Origin: Metabacillus litoralis
Lineage (GTDB): Bacteria > Bacillota > Bacilli > Bacillales > Bacillaceae
DNA: 57,356 nucleotides
Direction of reading: 5' to 3'
NCBI RefSeq assembly: GCF_020524045.1
Contig: NZ_JAIVKL010000025.1
Coordinates: 1 to 57,356 of the forward strand
The translations under genes and the position numbers were made by a program. Numbering within the stretch: the first letter of the stretch is position 1; each line of letters begins with the position of its first letter. Under the pieces are notes generated by a model. That model did no database searches, was not told where the DNA came from, and saw only the letters and a list, made by a program, of their open reading frames with translations. Positions 27,670 through 35,695 of this stretch are shown piece after piece.

Positions 27670-27759
27670 TTTACATAAATTTCACCAAATTTCAACAGTT
27701 TTCCTACATTAATTTAACAAACATACCTTAAAGTGGAATTTGTATTTTGAAATTATAAT
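27670..27759 (+). promoter_or_regulatory. PhoP-box-like repeat array and promoter
   Basis: Hexamers of TTYAMM type recur with 10-11 bp spacing: TTTACA (27670), TTCACC (27681), TTCAAC (27691), a weak TCCTAC (27702) and TTTAAC (27713), followed by -10 TATAAT at 27754-27759. Direct repeats of TTAACA-like hexamers every ~11 bp are the known binding pattern of PhoP in Bacillus. The next gene is a secreted phosphatase, which supports phosphate-starvation control. Confidence 0.7.
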
Positions 27760-27780
27760 AGAAAAGGAGAAATGACAGGT

Positions 27781-30285
27781 ATGAAATTCATAAAGAAAAT
27801 ATCGATACTAGTACTACTTGCAGTACTAACTATGAATTCTTTTGAGCTTTCGATTTTGGCTGCTAGTCAAGATTCTGGTCAGGAGCCTTCAAAGCCTTCA
27901 AAGCCACAAGGGACTACTGGAGAAATAAATACAAATCCTTCTGAAGCTGAGCAACTATTTTCAGCAGTGGATAATGGCGGAAATGCTAGTGATTCGCACT
28001 TAAAGAATATAGCTGCGACTAATCCTTTTATTAGTATTTTAGATGGTTTTGATCAAGTCTGGTCTTTGAATCAACCAGATTGGAGAGACGGAACAGCGTT
28101 AACTGTACCAGGTGCAAATGGTAAGGTTGCTAAATACGGTGACGGACCTACCGTTTATTTTGATGGATATAAAAATGATAAAACAAAGGTAGTAGCGGAT
28201 AAGAAAACATATGCTAACGAAGAAATTAGAGATTCAGAGACTTGGAGAGCTAATATTAAATATGTAGAAGACGTTACTAAAAACAGAACGGATGAAGAGG
28301 CGTTAGCGGCCTATTATGATGATCAAAGAGATAAGATATACAGTATGATGGAAGCTTATGGGCCTTTAGCGAACACTTATGTAGATATCGTTAAACCGAT
28401 CACAAGTGTTGTCAGATCAAAAGAGGACATGAATGTAGTATTGGAAGAAGCGACTGTTGAGGATCAGAGTCAAGGAATGGGGCAATGGGAGGGGACTAAA
28501 CTATCAGATGCAATGGATTTAGTTAGTTTAATTAGATTTAGAAATCCTTCTTCCTCAAATCCTTCTAAGTACTTTTTCTCATCTCCAAGACCTTACAGAA
28601 TGAATTCAAATGGAGAAGTGAAAGAAGTTGTTGATGAGAATGGTTTACCTAAATGGGCGACAATTGGTAGTGGTGAAAGTAAAGTAGAAGAATTACCTTC
28701 AGGAGGAAATAAAGAAACGGGAGAAAAACATTACCAACAATACGAAACGAATGTAAAAGTCATTCCTGCATTAGAATATGTAAAAAGAAAAGCGGAAGAC
28801 GGGCGAGGTAAAGACGGAGCTTTTCCAAGTGGACATACAAGTGCAGCTTATTTGTCAACATTCGGATTTGCATACGCAACCCCTGAAAGATTTGCTGAAT
28901 TTTTAACTAGAGCAGCTCAAATGGGAGAAAATAGAATAGTGTCTGGTATGCACTCGCCACTTGATGTTATAGGAGCAAGAATACAATCAACTGCAATGAC
29001 TGCCTACGCATACAACCTTACCGAAAACCAAGAGGTATTAGATAAGGCATATAAAAATGCTGGAGAAGTATTCGGTGAATTGGCTGCATCAAAAGGAATG
29101 AGCTTGTACGAATATGCACATACAGTAACAGAGGATTATACGTTTGAAAGTGCATACGATGAACAAAAATGGGAAGATCATGAAACAAATAAAGCATTCT
29201 ACCGGGAGAAACTTACATACGGATTACCTCAAACTGGTGTAAAAGGTTTAGATCCTGTAGTACCTAAAGGGGCTGAAGTTTTATTGGAAACTCGCCAGCC
29301 ATATTTAACTGATAAACAACGTAGAGAAGTATTGTATACGACAGAAATTGAATCAGGCTATCCTGTAATAGATGAATCAAATGGTTGGGGAAGAATTGAT
29401 TTAGTAACAGCATCTGATGGATATGGTGCGTTTTTAAGCAATGTAACAGTGAACATGGATGCTTCAAAAGGAAGATTTAATGCCCATGATTGGTGGAGAA
29501 ATGATATAACTGGCAGTGGTATGCTTACCAAGCAAGGGACAGGTACACTTACATTGACAGGAAGTAATAGTTATTCAGGGGGAACATTACTGCAAGGAGG
29601 AACGTTAGAAGCTACTTCTGCAACTGCTTTTGGTGAAGGCGATCTTTATGTAGAGAATGGTACAGTTTTAGTTAATGTAGAAGAACCTCTGAATTTAAAT
29701 GGTAACTTAACAATGGAAGCTGGAAGCCTAGATATTGCAATGGATAATGACCAAACTCAACTAAGTGTAGATGGACTAGTATACCTTGATGGTGGGGATC
29801 TGAATTTAGATCTTTCTAATTATGAAATAGACAAGGCTACGGATATTACTTTAATGACTGCTGACAAGGTGGAAGGTAAATTCGATCATGTAACTGCAGA
29901 TGATTACGAGGTATCGGTCACTTATAACAATAATAGTGTTGTTGCACATATCAAAGCAATCGGTACTTCTGATCCAGATTTACCAAATCCAGAAGATCCA
30001 GAAAGCCCTGTCAACCCGGAAAATCCTGTTGATCCTGAAGATCCCGAAAAACCTGTTAACCCGGAAGATCCTGAAGATCGAGAAAACTCTGTCGATCCAA
30101 AAGATCCAGAGGACTCAGAAGCTCCAAAGAAACAAACCAGTGTTGATTTAACGCAAAAGTCTGTAACGAATGATGGACAAAAACTACCGGAAACTGCCAC
30201 TACGCACTATCAGTACTTATTAGCAGGGTTTTTACTGTTCTTAAGTGGCTTGTTCTTCCTCTTCATGAGAAAAAGAATAGCATAA
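27781..30285 (+). CDS. cell-wall-anchored PAP2-family phosphatase with beta-strand repeat
   Basis: An 834-residue surface protein: signal peptide (~1-33); PAP2/class A acid phosphatase domain with all three motifs, KYFFSSPRP (K-x6-RP, ~263), AFPSGHTS (~346) and ENRIVSGMHSPLDV (R-x5-H-x3-D, ~382); an autotransporter-type beta-strand repeat (GTGTLTLTGSNSYSGGT, ~583); a Pro/Glu/Asp repeat stalk (~729-790); and a sorting signal LPETA (~802), a membrane segment and RKR at the end. It should release phosphate from extracellular organic phosphates. LPETA is a variant of LPXTG; no sortase gene is in the window. ATG 27781 is preferred over 27772, which sits only 2 bases from AGGAG. Confidence 0.87.
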   Translation: MKFIKKISILVLLAVLTMNSFELSILAASQDSGQEPSKPSKPQGTTGEINTNPSEAEQLFSAVDNGGNASDSHLKNIAATNPFISILDGFDQVWSLNQPDWRDGTALTVPGANGKVAKYGDGPTVYFDGYKNDKTKVVADKKTYANEEIRDSETWRANIKYVEDVTKNRTDEEALAAYYDDQRDKIYSMMEAYGPLANTYVDIVKPITSVVRSKEDMNVVLEEATVEDQSQGMGQWEGTKLSDAMDLVSLIRFRNPSSSNPSKYFFSSPRPYRMNSNGEVKEVVDENGLPKWATIGSGESKVEELPSGGNKETGEKHYQQYETNVKVIPALEYVKRKAEDGRGKDGAFPSGHTSAAYLSTFGFAYATPERFAEFLTRAAQMGENRIVSGMHSPLDVIGARIQSTAMTAYAYNLTENQEVLDKAYKNAGEVFGELAASKGMSLYEYAHTVTEDYTFESAYDEQKWEDHETNKAFYREKLTYGLPQTGVKGLDPVVPKGAEVLLETRQPYLTDKQRREVLYTTEIESGYPVIDESNGWGRIDLVTASDGYGAFLSNVTVNMDASKGRFNAHDWWRNDITGSGMLTKQGTGTLTLTGSNSYSGGTLLQGGTLEATSATAFGEGDLYVENGTVLVNVEEPLNLNGNLTMEAGSLDIAMDNDQTQLSVDGLVYLDGGDLNLDLSNYEIDKATDITLMTADKVEGKFDHVTADDYEVSVTYNNNSVVAHIKAIGTSDPDLPNPEDPESPVNPENPVDPEDPEKPVNPEDPEDRENSVDPKDPEDSEAPKKQTSVDLTQKSVTNDGQKLPETATTHYQYLLAGFLLFLSGLFFLFMRKRIA

Positions 30286-30329
30286 GCGTTTAGGTAGTTA
30301 AACATATGAAAATATCAAACTGATTAGAA

Positions 30330-30361
30330 AACCAAATCTCGAATGATTTGGTTTTTTTTTA
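30330..30361 (+). terminator. terminator of the phosphatase gene
   Basis: Perfect 9-bp stem AACCAAATC/GATTTGGTT (30330-30338/30345-30353), 6-base loop, then a run of about nine T, 45 bases after the stop codon. Confidence 0.93.
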
Positions 30362-30984
30362 TTTTGTATTCGTGTTAATCATTACCATATGAAATCAAAG
30401 ATCAATCTATTTCTTGTGTTGATTGACGATCCTTTTCCTTATAAGGAACAACAGTCCTTTTTGTCAGTTCATCCTTTAACTTAATCTTTAACACATGCTA
30501 AATTCAATGGCTGTAGTGATAAAAACTATTTAGCTATCTTTAGAGCATTACGGAGAATCGATAGAATATTTTTAAGACTTAACCTTAGAGAGGGTTATCG
30601 TTAGAATAGTGTTTAGTTTGTAGTTAAAAAAGTTTTTCATAAGTTGACCAAACTTGTGGGAAGCTTTTTTTGCGAATATTCGACACTGTACAGATTATTC
30701 TACTTTCCATACAGAATGTATTAACTTAACTTATGTTTTTATAGGATAATTTTTTGGACTAGGTAGAAATGTTCAACATTAACAATGACTGTAAACCAGA
30801 GCTTCTTGATAGGTATATACTTTGAACAACATGTACTTACAAGTTAAAGGTAATGATAAACCGAGTTGTCATAATGAATAGTAAAATAATAGTTTTTGTT
30901 AAAGTTAATTATAAAGAGTTATTTATATTAATATGCAACAAAATTAGACATTTTTTTCACAATTTACAAATATTTAGAAAATGC
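30362..30984. other. non-coding region between the phosphatase and the sugar transporter
   Basis: About 620 AT-rich bases without a gene. It contains the degenerate groEL-type terminator at 30630. No recognisable attachment core precedes it. Confidence 0.5.
30630..30671 (+). terminator. groEL-type terminator, degenerate copy D
   Basis: A 16-bp stem (30630-30645/30651-30666, four G:T pairs) with loop GACCA and seven T. It shares CAT-AGTTG-AAACTT-TG-GAAGC-TTTTT with the true groEL terminator (about 27 of 34 positions). No gene ends nearby, so it is best read as the original groEL terminator displaced by successive insertions, or as another old junction. Confidence 0.6.
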
Positions 30985-31013
30985 TTGAAATTCAATATTT
31001 AGTTATTTATAAT
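30985..31013 (+). promoter_or_regulatory. sugar transporter promoter
   Basis: -35 TTGAAA (30985-30990), exact 17-bp spacer, -10 TATAAT (31008-31013). The transcript would have a ~315-base leader carrying operators and a cre site. Confidence 0.85.
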
Positions 31014-31025
31014 AAAAATGTAGTA

Positions 31026-31107
31026 ACACATACGTACGAGTTATTGGTAAATGAGTTTTATATTTGTTCGTACAAAAAAACTTGTAATGATATTGGTACG
31101 TATGAAA
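31026..31107. promoter_or_regulatory. three AraR-like (GntR-family) operators
   Basis: Three 16-bp sites resemble the B. subtilis AraR consensus ATTTGTACGTACAAAT: 31026-31041 (11/16), 31062-31077 (ATTTGTTCGTACAAAA, 14/16) and 31092-31107 (12/16). Centres are 36 and 30 bp apart, downstream of the promoter, fitting co-operative repression. The regulator gene is not in the window; another GntR-type sugar repressor is possible. Confidence 0.65.
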
Positions 31108-31125
31108 TGTTTCTTTGATGGGGTG

Positions 31126-31139
31126 TGTAAGCGTTACCA
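31126..31139 (+). promoter_or_regulatory. cre site (CcpA catabolite repression)
   Basis: TGTAAGCGTTACCA matches the cre consensus TGWAARCGYTWNCW. It lies ~110 bases after the expected start point, where CcpA would act as a roadblock to transcription of the sugar transporter. Confidence 0.8.
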
Positions 31140-31335
31140 ATAAATATATCTCGAAGGGGTGGTTAAATCTAATACAGCTATTATAACTAGCATGACATTC
31201 ATATTTCTATTCTAGTACTCATTTCGATCTCGCTTTAAACTGTCTTTGATCCAAAATATCCAAGTATTTAATGTGAGTTTTTGGCATGCACTTAAGAGGT
31301 TTTAAGCTACTATGTATCAAAGGGAGGTTTTTAAC

Positions 31336-32283
31336 ATGTTACCTACTTCAAAGAATACATCACCTGAAATGACTGTAACAGCAAATAGACCAAATAAAGT
31401 GTTGAAATTTCTTAATTCTAAAAAAGTTGTACCTTATATTTTTGTTTCTCCTTTTATTCTTTCTTTTTTGGTTTTATCTTTATATCCTTCTATACAAGCA
31501 ATCATCATGAGCTTTCAGCGAGTACTTCCAGGACAAACAACATATATAGGAATGTCTAATTATTCTAGGGTTCTTAATCCAACCTTTTATAAGGCACTTT
31601 CAAATACATCAATCTACGTTTTACTAACCGTTCTCATCTTAGTTATCACACCAATTATTCTAGCGGTATTGCTAGATTCTAAGCTTGTGAAATTTAAAAC
31701 ATTATTCCGTGCATCTTTGTTTTTACCTGCATTAGCTTCAACGATTGTAGCTGGTATGGTATTTAGACTCATGTTTGGTGAAACGGATACAGCTGTGGCT
31801 AACCAAATCTTAAATTGGATAGGTCTAGAGTCTGTTGATTGGAGGTATAACGCTTGGTCAGGTATGTTTCTAATGGTTCTTCTCTGTAGTTGGCGTTGGA
31901 TGGGTGTGAACATTCTTTATTTCTTAGCTGCTCTTCAAAATGTTCCTAGAGAATTATACGAAGCAGCAGAAATGGATGGTGCATCAACGGTTAAGAAGTT
32001 CTTTTATGTCACATTACCATTTTTAAAGCCAGTGACCATCTTTGTAACAACCATTTCGGTTATTAATGGTTTTAGAATGTTTGAAGAAAGCTTTGTCTTC
32101 TGGGAAGCTGGTTCCCCAGGAAATATCGGATTAACTGTTGTTGGTTATTTATATCAGCAAGGAATTCAGCAAAATGATATGGGATTTGGCGCAGCAATCG
32201 GGGTTGTTTTAATGTTAATTATTTTTGCGGTTAGCTTCATCCAGCTTATTTTAACTGGAGCATTTAAGAAAGGGGATGAGTAA
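31336..32283 (+). CDS. sugar ABC transporter permease (MalF/UgpA type)
   Basis: The first permease of a carbohydrate uptake system of the CUT1 class; 315 residues with six hydrophobic segments. The EAA loop reads EAAEMDGASTVKKFFYVTLP (~213-232). ATG 31336 has AGGGAGG 8 bases upstream; an in-frame ATG at 31312 lies before the ribosome site and is not used. The stop is directly followed by the next permease ATG, so the two are co-translated. Confidence 0.92.
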   Translation: MLPTSKNTSPEMTVTANRPNKVLKFLNSKKVVPYIFVSPFILSFLVLSLYPSIQAIIMSFQRVLPGQTTYIGMSNYSRVLNPTFYKALSNTSIYVLLTVLILVITPIILAVLLDSKLVKFKTLFRASLFLPALASTIVAGMVFRLMFGETDTAVANQILNWIGLESVDWRYNAWSGMFLMVLLCSWRWMGVNILYFLAALQNVPRELYEAAEMDGASTVKKFFYVTLPFLKPVTIFVTTISVINGFRMFEESFVFWEAGSPGNIGLTVVGYLYQQGIQQNDMGFGAAIGVVLMLIIFAVSFIQLILTGAFKKGDE

Positions 32284-33123
32284 ATGAAAAAGAAAAAAAA
32301 TACACTAGTCGTTTGGTTAATTAACATAGGCTTTTGCATCATTTCATTTATTGCACTGTTCCCTATTTTAAATTTGTTAATTTCGTCACTTAGACCTTCT
32401 TCCGAATTAATGAGAAATGGAATTAGTTTGGTTTTTGATCCTAGTACATTAAGTTTTAATAACTACACGTATATTTTTACACAAGCTAGTAATTATTGGG
32501 GCTGGTACATGAACAGTTTGACCATTTCAGCAATTACGATTATTTTATCGTTATTTTTTTCTTCAATGGTCGGGTATGCACTTGCGTTATATGACTTTAA
32601 AGGAAGGAATGTCATTTTTGGGTTTGTGCTATTTATTTTAATGGTTCCTTTTGAAATTCTTATGCTTCCACTATTTCAATTAATGATTAGTTTAAATTTA
32701 ATCAATACATACACAGCTGTTATTCTACCTGCTGTAGTTGCACCTGTAGCCGTATTCTTCTTCAGACAATATGCCATTGGTCTTCCTAAAGAATTAATGG
32801 ATGCTGCAAGGATTGATGGAGCTACAGAGTATGGAATTTTCTTTAAGATTATGCTACCGCTAATGGGACCATCGATGGCAGCGATGGCAATTCTTCAAGG
32901 ATTAGGAAGTTGGAACAATTTCTTGTGGCCATTAATTGTTTTAAGATCGAACGATATGTTTACATTACCGATCGGATTAGCAACGTTATTAACACCTTAC
33001 GGGAATAATTATGATGTACTCATTGCAGGTTCTGTTATGACAATTATCCCAATCATTATTCTTTTTATCTTTTTCCAACGTTACTTTGTTGCAGGTCTTA
33101 CAGTTGGTGGAGTTAAGGGGTAA
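32284..33123 (+). CDS. sugar ABC transporter permease (MalG/UgpE type)
   Basis: The second CUT1 permease, 279 residues, six hydrophobic segments, EAA loop DAARIDGATEYGIFFKIMLP (~173-192). It forms a heterodimer with the product of the gene before it. It starts at ATG 32284, immediately after the preceding TAA, using AAAGGGGATG as ribosome site. No ATPase gene is in this cluster, so a shared MsmX-type ATPase encoded elsewhere is probably used, as for other Bacillus CUT1 systems. Confidence 0.92.
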   Translation: MKKKKNTLVVWLINIGFCIISFIALFPILNLLISSLRPSSELMRNGISLVFDPSTLSFNNYTYIFTQASNYWGWYMNSLTISAITIILSLFFSSMVGYALALYDFKGRNVIFGFVLFILMVPFEILMLPLFQLMISLNLINTYTAVILPAVVAPVAVFFFRQYAIGLPKELMDAARIDGATEYGIFFKIMLPLMGPSMAAMAILQGLGSWNNFLWPLIVLRSNDMFTLPIGLATLLTPYGNNYDVLIAGSVMTIIPIIILFIFFQRYFVAGLTVGGVKG

Positions 33124-33156
33124 ATCTATTGCGATAAAAAGAGGTGGAATATTGAT

Positions 33157-33789
33157 ATGAATGGTAAAGAAATTGTATCAAAGTTGGATTTTATTCTTCA
33201 ATGGATTTACCGCCTTGTCGTACTAAATGTAGTCTGGATTTTCTTTTCAGTTCTTGGATTATTTGTGGCAGGTATCTTTCCTTCCACTGCCGCTATGTTA
33301 AGTGTAGCTCGAAAGTGGATGTTGGGTGAACATGAGATTAAAATATTCCAAACATTTAAGAAAACGTATCGTCAAGAATTTGCTACAGCCAATATATTGG
33401 GATGGGTTTTAACGATGACCGGGGTTATTCTGTACTTTAATTATCAATTAATGAAGAACTCAGTAAGTGCATTCTCTATTGTAACTCCTTTCGCCTTTTA
33501 CTTAATGGTTTTCTTCTATATGATTCTATTAATTTGGGCTTTTCCAATGCTCGTTCATTATAAGGCTACGTGGAAACAACATATTAAGAATGCTATTATT
33601 GTAGGTTTATCAAAAATCCATTATACCTTCATGTGCGGCTTGGCGATTTATTCAATATTGTATCTATCTTTAAGCTATCCAGGGATTATTCCGTTTTTCA
33701 CGATTAGCACCTTAGGAATAGGAGTGATGTGGGTTACATTACGGGTTTTTCATAAAATGGATCAGGGACTAAAGGTGAAGTCGCTGTAA
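33157..33789 (+). CDS. YesL-like DUF624 membrane protein
   Basis: A 210-residue membrane protein with about five hydrophobic segments. The N-terminal LDFILQWIYRLVVLNVVWIF and the FPSTAAMLSVARKW segment (~45-58) are characteristic of the YesL/DUF624 family, which regularly accompanies CUT1 sugar transporters for plant-derived oligosaccharides in Bacillus (for example the yes rhamnogalacturonan genes). The molecular role is unknown. It sits between the permeases and the binding-protein gene. ATG 33157 has AGAGGTGG upstream. Confidence 0.82.
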   Translation: MNGKEIVSKLDFILQWIYRLVVLNVVWIFFSVLGLFVAGIFPSTAAMLSVARKWMLGEHEIKIFQTFKKTYRQEFATANILGWVLTMTGVILYFNYQLMKNSVSAFSIVTPFAFYLMVFFYMILLIWAFPMLVHYKATWKQHIKNAIIVGLSKIHYTFMCGLAIYSILYLSLSYPGIIPFFTISTLGIGVMWVTLRVFHKMDQGLKVKSL

Positions 33790-33870
33790 AATGTTTTAGT
33801 TCCTATTATTTCCTACCTGAAGTGAAAATGTGAAAATAAATTCAGCTAAGAGTATGCATAATTGTTAATT

Positions 33871-33884
33871 TGTAAGCGCTTATC
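33871..33884 (+). promoter_or_regulatory. second cre-like site, before the binding-protein gene
   Basis: TGTAAGCGCTTATC contains the palindromic cre core GTAAGCGCTTA, with two mismatches at the 3' side of the consensus. It lies ~100 bases before the sugar-binding protein gene, suggesting separate catabolite control of that gene. Confidence 0.65.
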
Positions 33885-33981
33885 CTATAGTTAGCGGACT
33901 TAAGGGAGGTGAATCTATCGAATTCAACTCATTATGAAAGAACTCTAGGCTTTTAAAAATGATAACCAAGGGGGAAGAAAA

Positions 33982-35313
33982 TTGAAAAGGTCATTATCAG
34001 TATTTATAGGGTTACTTATGTGTTTTCTATTAGCAGCATGTAATGGAGGAGACTCAGCATCTGGTGAGGCAACTGAAAAGGAAGTTATAGGTGGAGATGT
34101 TGAAAATGCAACGGAATTAAAGTATTGGACATTTGTTGAATTGCACATGGATTTCTTTAAGGACGCAGTTCCACGATGGAATGAACTTCACCCAGATAAA
34201 CCAATTAAGCTTGTTGCTGAAACATTCCCTTACGATCAAATGCACAACAACTTATTATTAGCGCTACAAGCTGGTAAAGGTGCACCTGATATTTCTGATA
34301 TTGAAGTAGGTCGTTTTCCGAATTTTTTACAAGGCGAACCACAGCTTTTACCTATGAATGAATATGTAGAACCTGAGATGGATAATTTCATTCAATCAAG
34401 ATTTGACATATATGCTAAAGATGGAAATTACTACGGTATGCCTACGCATGTTGGTGCTACTGTCATGTATTATAACAAAGAAATTATGGATCAAGCTGGC
34501 GTTGATATTGATTCAATCAAAACGTGGGATGACTATGTAGAAGCGGGTAAAAAAGTTGTTGAAAATACTGATGCTGTTATGACTACAGTTCATACTGGTG
34601 ATGCAACTACTTTCCAACAAATGATCAGTCAACAAGGCTCTGATTTATTTGATGATGAGGGTAATTTAACAATAGATAGCCCTGAAAACATCAAAACACT
34701 ATCTTTGTTAAATGATATGCTTACTACACATAAAATTGCTGAGTTAACACCTGGTGGTGAACCACATGCTGAAGAATTCTATGCATTTATGAATGAAGGA
34801 AAAGCAGCTTCTATCTCCATGCCGATGTGGTATATGGGACGTTTCACTGATTACATGCCTGACTTAAAAGGAAAAATGGTGATTCGACCAATGCCTGCTT
34901 GGGAAGAAGGTGGGGATCGCTCAGTAGGTATTGGTGGAACAGGTACAGTTGTCACAAATCAAACAGAGCATGCTGAGCTAGCTAAGGAATTCCTAGCATT
35001 TGCAAAACTTTCTAAGGAAGCAAATATTAAACTATGGACAGTTCTAGGGTTTGACCCACCTCGCTGGGATGTTTGGGAAGATCCTGCAGTTCAAGAGGAT
35101 AACAAATTCTATCAATACTTCGGTACAGATATCTTTGATACATTACTAGAGGTCAAAGACGAAATTAGTGGAATTAACGTGACAGAACAATATCCAGATG
35201 TTCTAACAGAATTAAATACCAATACATTAAATAATGTACTAAGGCAGAAATCTGAATCTCCTGAAGAAGCTTTAAAGAAAGCGCAGGAAACAGTTAAAGC
35301 AAATATGCAGTAG
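33982..35313 (+). CDS. sugar ABC transporter substrate-binding lipoprotein
   Basis: An extracellular solute-binding protein (MalE-like, family 1) of 443 residues with a lipoprotein signal ending in LAAC (Cys ~20). Family features: YWTFVELHMDF near the N-terminus, a DISDIEVGRFPNFL segment (~99-112), YGMPTHVGATVMYYNKEI (~150-167) and aromatic residues for sugar stacking (MPMWYMG, ~272). It starts at TTG 33982 with AAGGGGGAAG 5 bases upstream. It is the last gene of the sugar transporter set, followed by a strong terminator. The ligand cannot be read; the AraR-like operators hint at an arabinose-containing oligosaccharide. Confidence 0.9.
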   Translation: MKRSLSVFIGLLMCFLLAACNGGDSASGEATEKEVIGGDVENATELKYWTFVELHMDFFKDAVPRWNELHPDKPIKLVAETFPYDQMHNNLLLALQAGKGAPDISDIEVGRFPNFLQGEPQLLPMNEYVEPEMDNFIQSRFDIYAKDGNYYGMPTHVGATVMYYNKEIMDQAGVDIDSIKTWDDYVEAGKKVVENTDAVMTTVHTGDATTFQQMISQQGSDLFDDEGNLTIDSPENIKTLSLLNDMLTTHKIAELTPGGEPHAEEFYAFMNEGKAASISMPMWYMGRFTDYMPDLKGKMVIRPMPAWEEGGDRSVGIGGTGTVVTNQTEHAELAKEFLAFAKLSKEANIKLWTVLGFDPPRWDVWEDPAVQEDNKFYQYFGTDIFDTLLEVKDEISGINVTEQYPDVLTELNTNTLNNVLRQKSESPEEALKKAQETVKANMQ

Positions 35314-35322
35314 TTAGTTTAA

Positions 35323-35355
35323 AGGGTTGAAACACTTTGTTTCAGCTCTTTTTTG
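35323..35355 (+). terminator. terminator of the sugar transporter operon
   Basis: A 12-bp stem (35323-35334/35338-35349, two G:T pairs), 3-base loop, then seven T, 10 bases after the stop codon. Confidence 0.9.
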
Positions 35356-35375
35356 TATGCCAGTATGTTCATCAA

Positions 35376-35516
35376 CTAGACGGTGGAAGTCCGTTATCGG
35401 CGTTGGGATATGCGAACCTATTAGTCAAAAGCAAGGGTGTCCATGGTGACGTGGAATCTGAAGGAAGCTCTAGTCAAATCCTCGCTCTGAGGTATACGAA
35501 CTATATTTGAGGTTTC
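35376..35516 (+). mobile_element. possible group II intron remnant (5' domain fragment)
   Basis: About 140 bases that resemble domain I of bacterial group II introns: GACGGTGGAAGTCCGTTAT, AAGGGTGTCCATGGTGACG, GGAATCTGAAGGAAGC, and AGTCAAATCCTCGCTCTGAGG. There is no intron-encoded reverse transcriptase, no domain V and no clear 5' or 3' splice end, so it is a decayed fragment. The assignment is from memory of intron sequences and needs a covariance search. Confidence 0.5.
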
Positions 35517-35618
35517 TATTATTAGAAAGAACTTTTTTATACTACTCTCTCTGAAGGGCTATAAGGTCTCTCTTCTAATACAAAGGCTGAATTTAATTAT
35601 TATAATATTTCTTATTAT

Positions 35619-35660
35619 CACTCGACAAAATTATACAATTTACGGGGGGTGACAGGCACC
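35619..35660 (+). repeat. 42-bp repeat R1 (ACTCGACAAAAT...GTGACAGGCACC)
   Basis: 39/42 identical to 41912-41953 in the same orientation and end-similar to the inverted 41758-41799. It lies just after the 3' end of the exporter operon. The tail is followed by a second partial copy, GGCACCAAAGAGAAG. It looks like a terminal end of a small non-autonomous mobile repeat. Confidence 0.75.
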
Positions 35661-35695
35661 AAAGAGAAGGCACCAAAGAGAAGTAGGGATTATCC

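Noticed and set aside
34000-35313. Iron- or oligopeptide-binding protein
   Set aside because: Neighbouring permeases are of the CUT1 sugar class, a YesL-like gene is present, and the binding protein has the MalE-like pattern.
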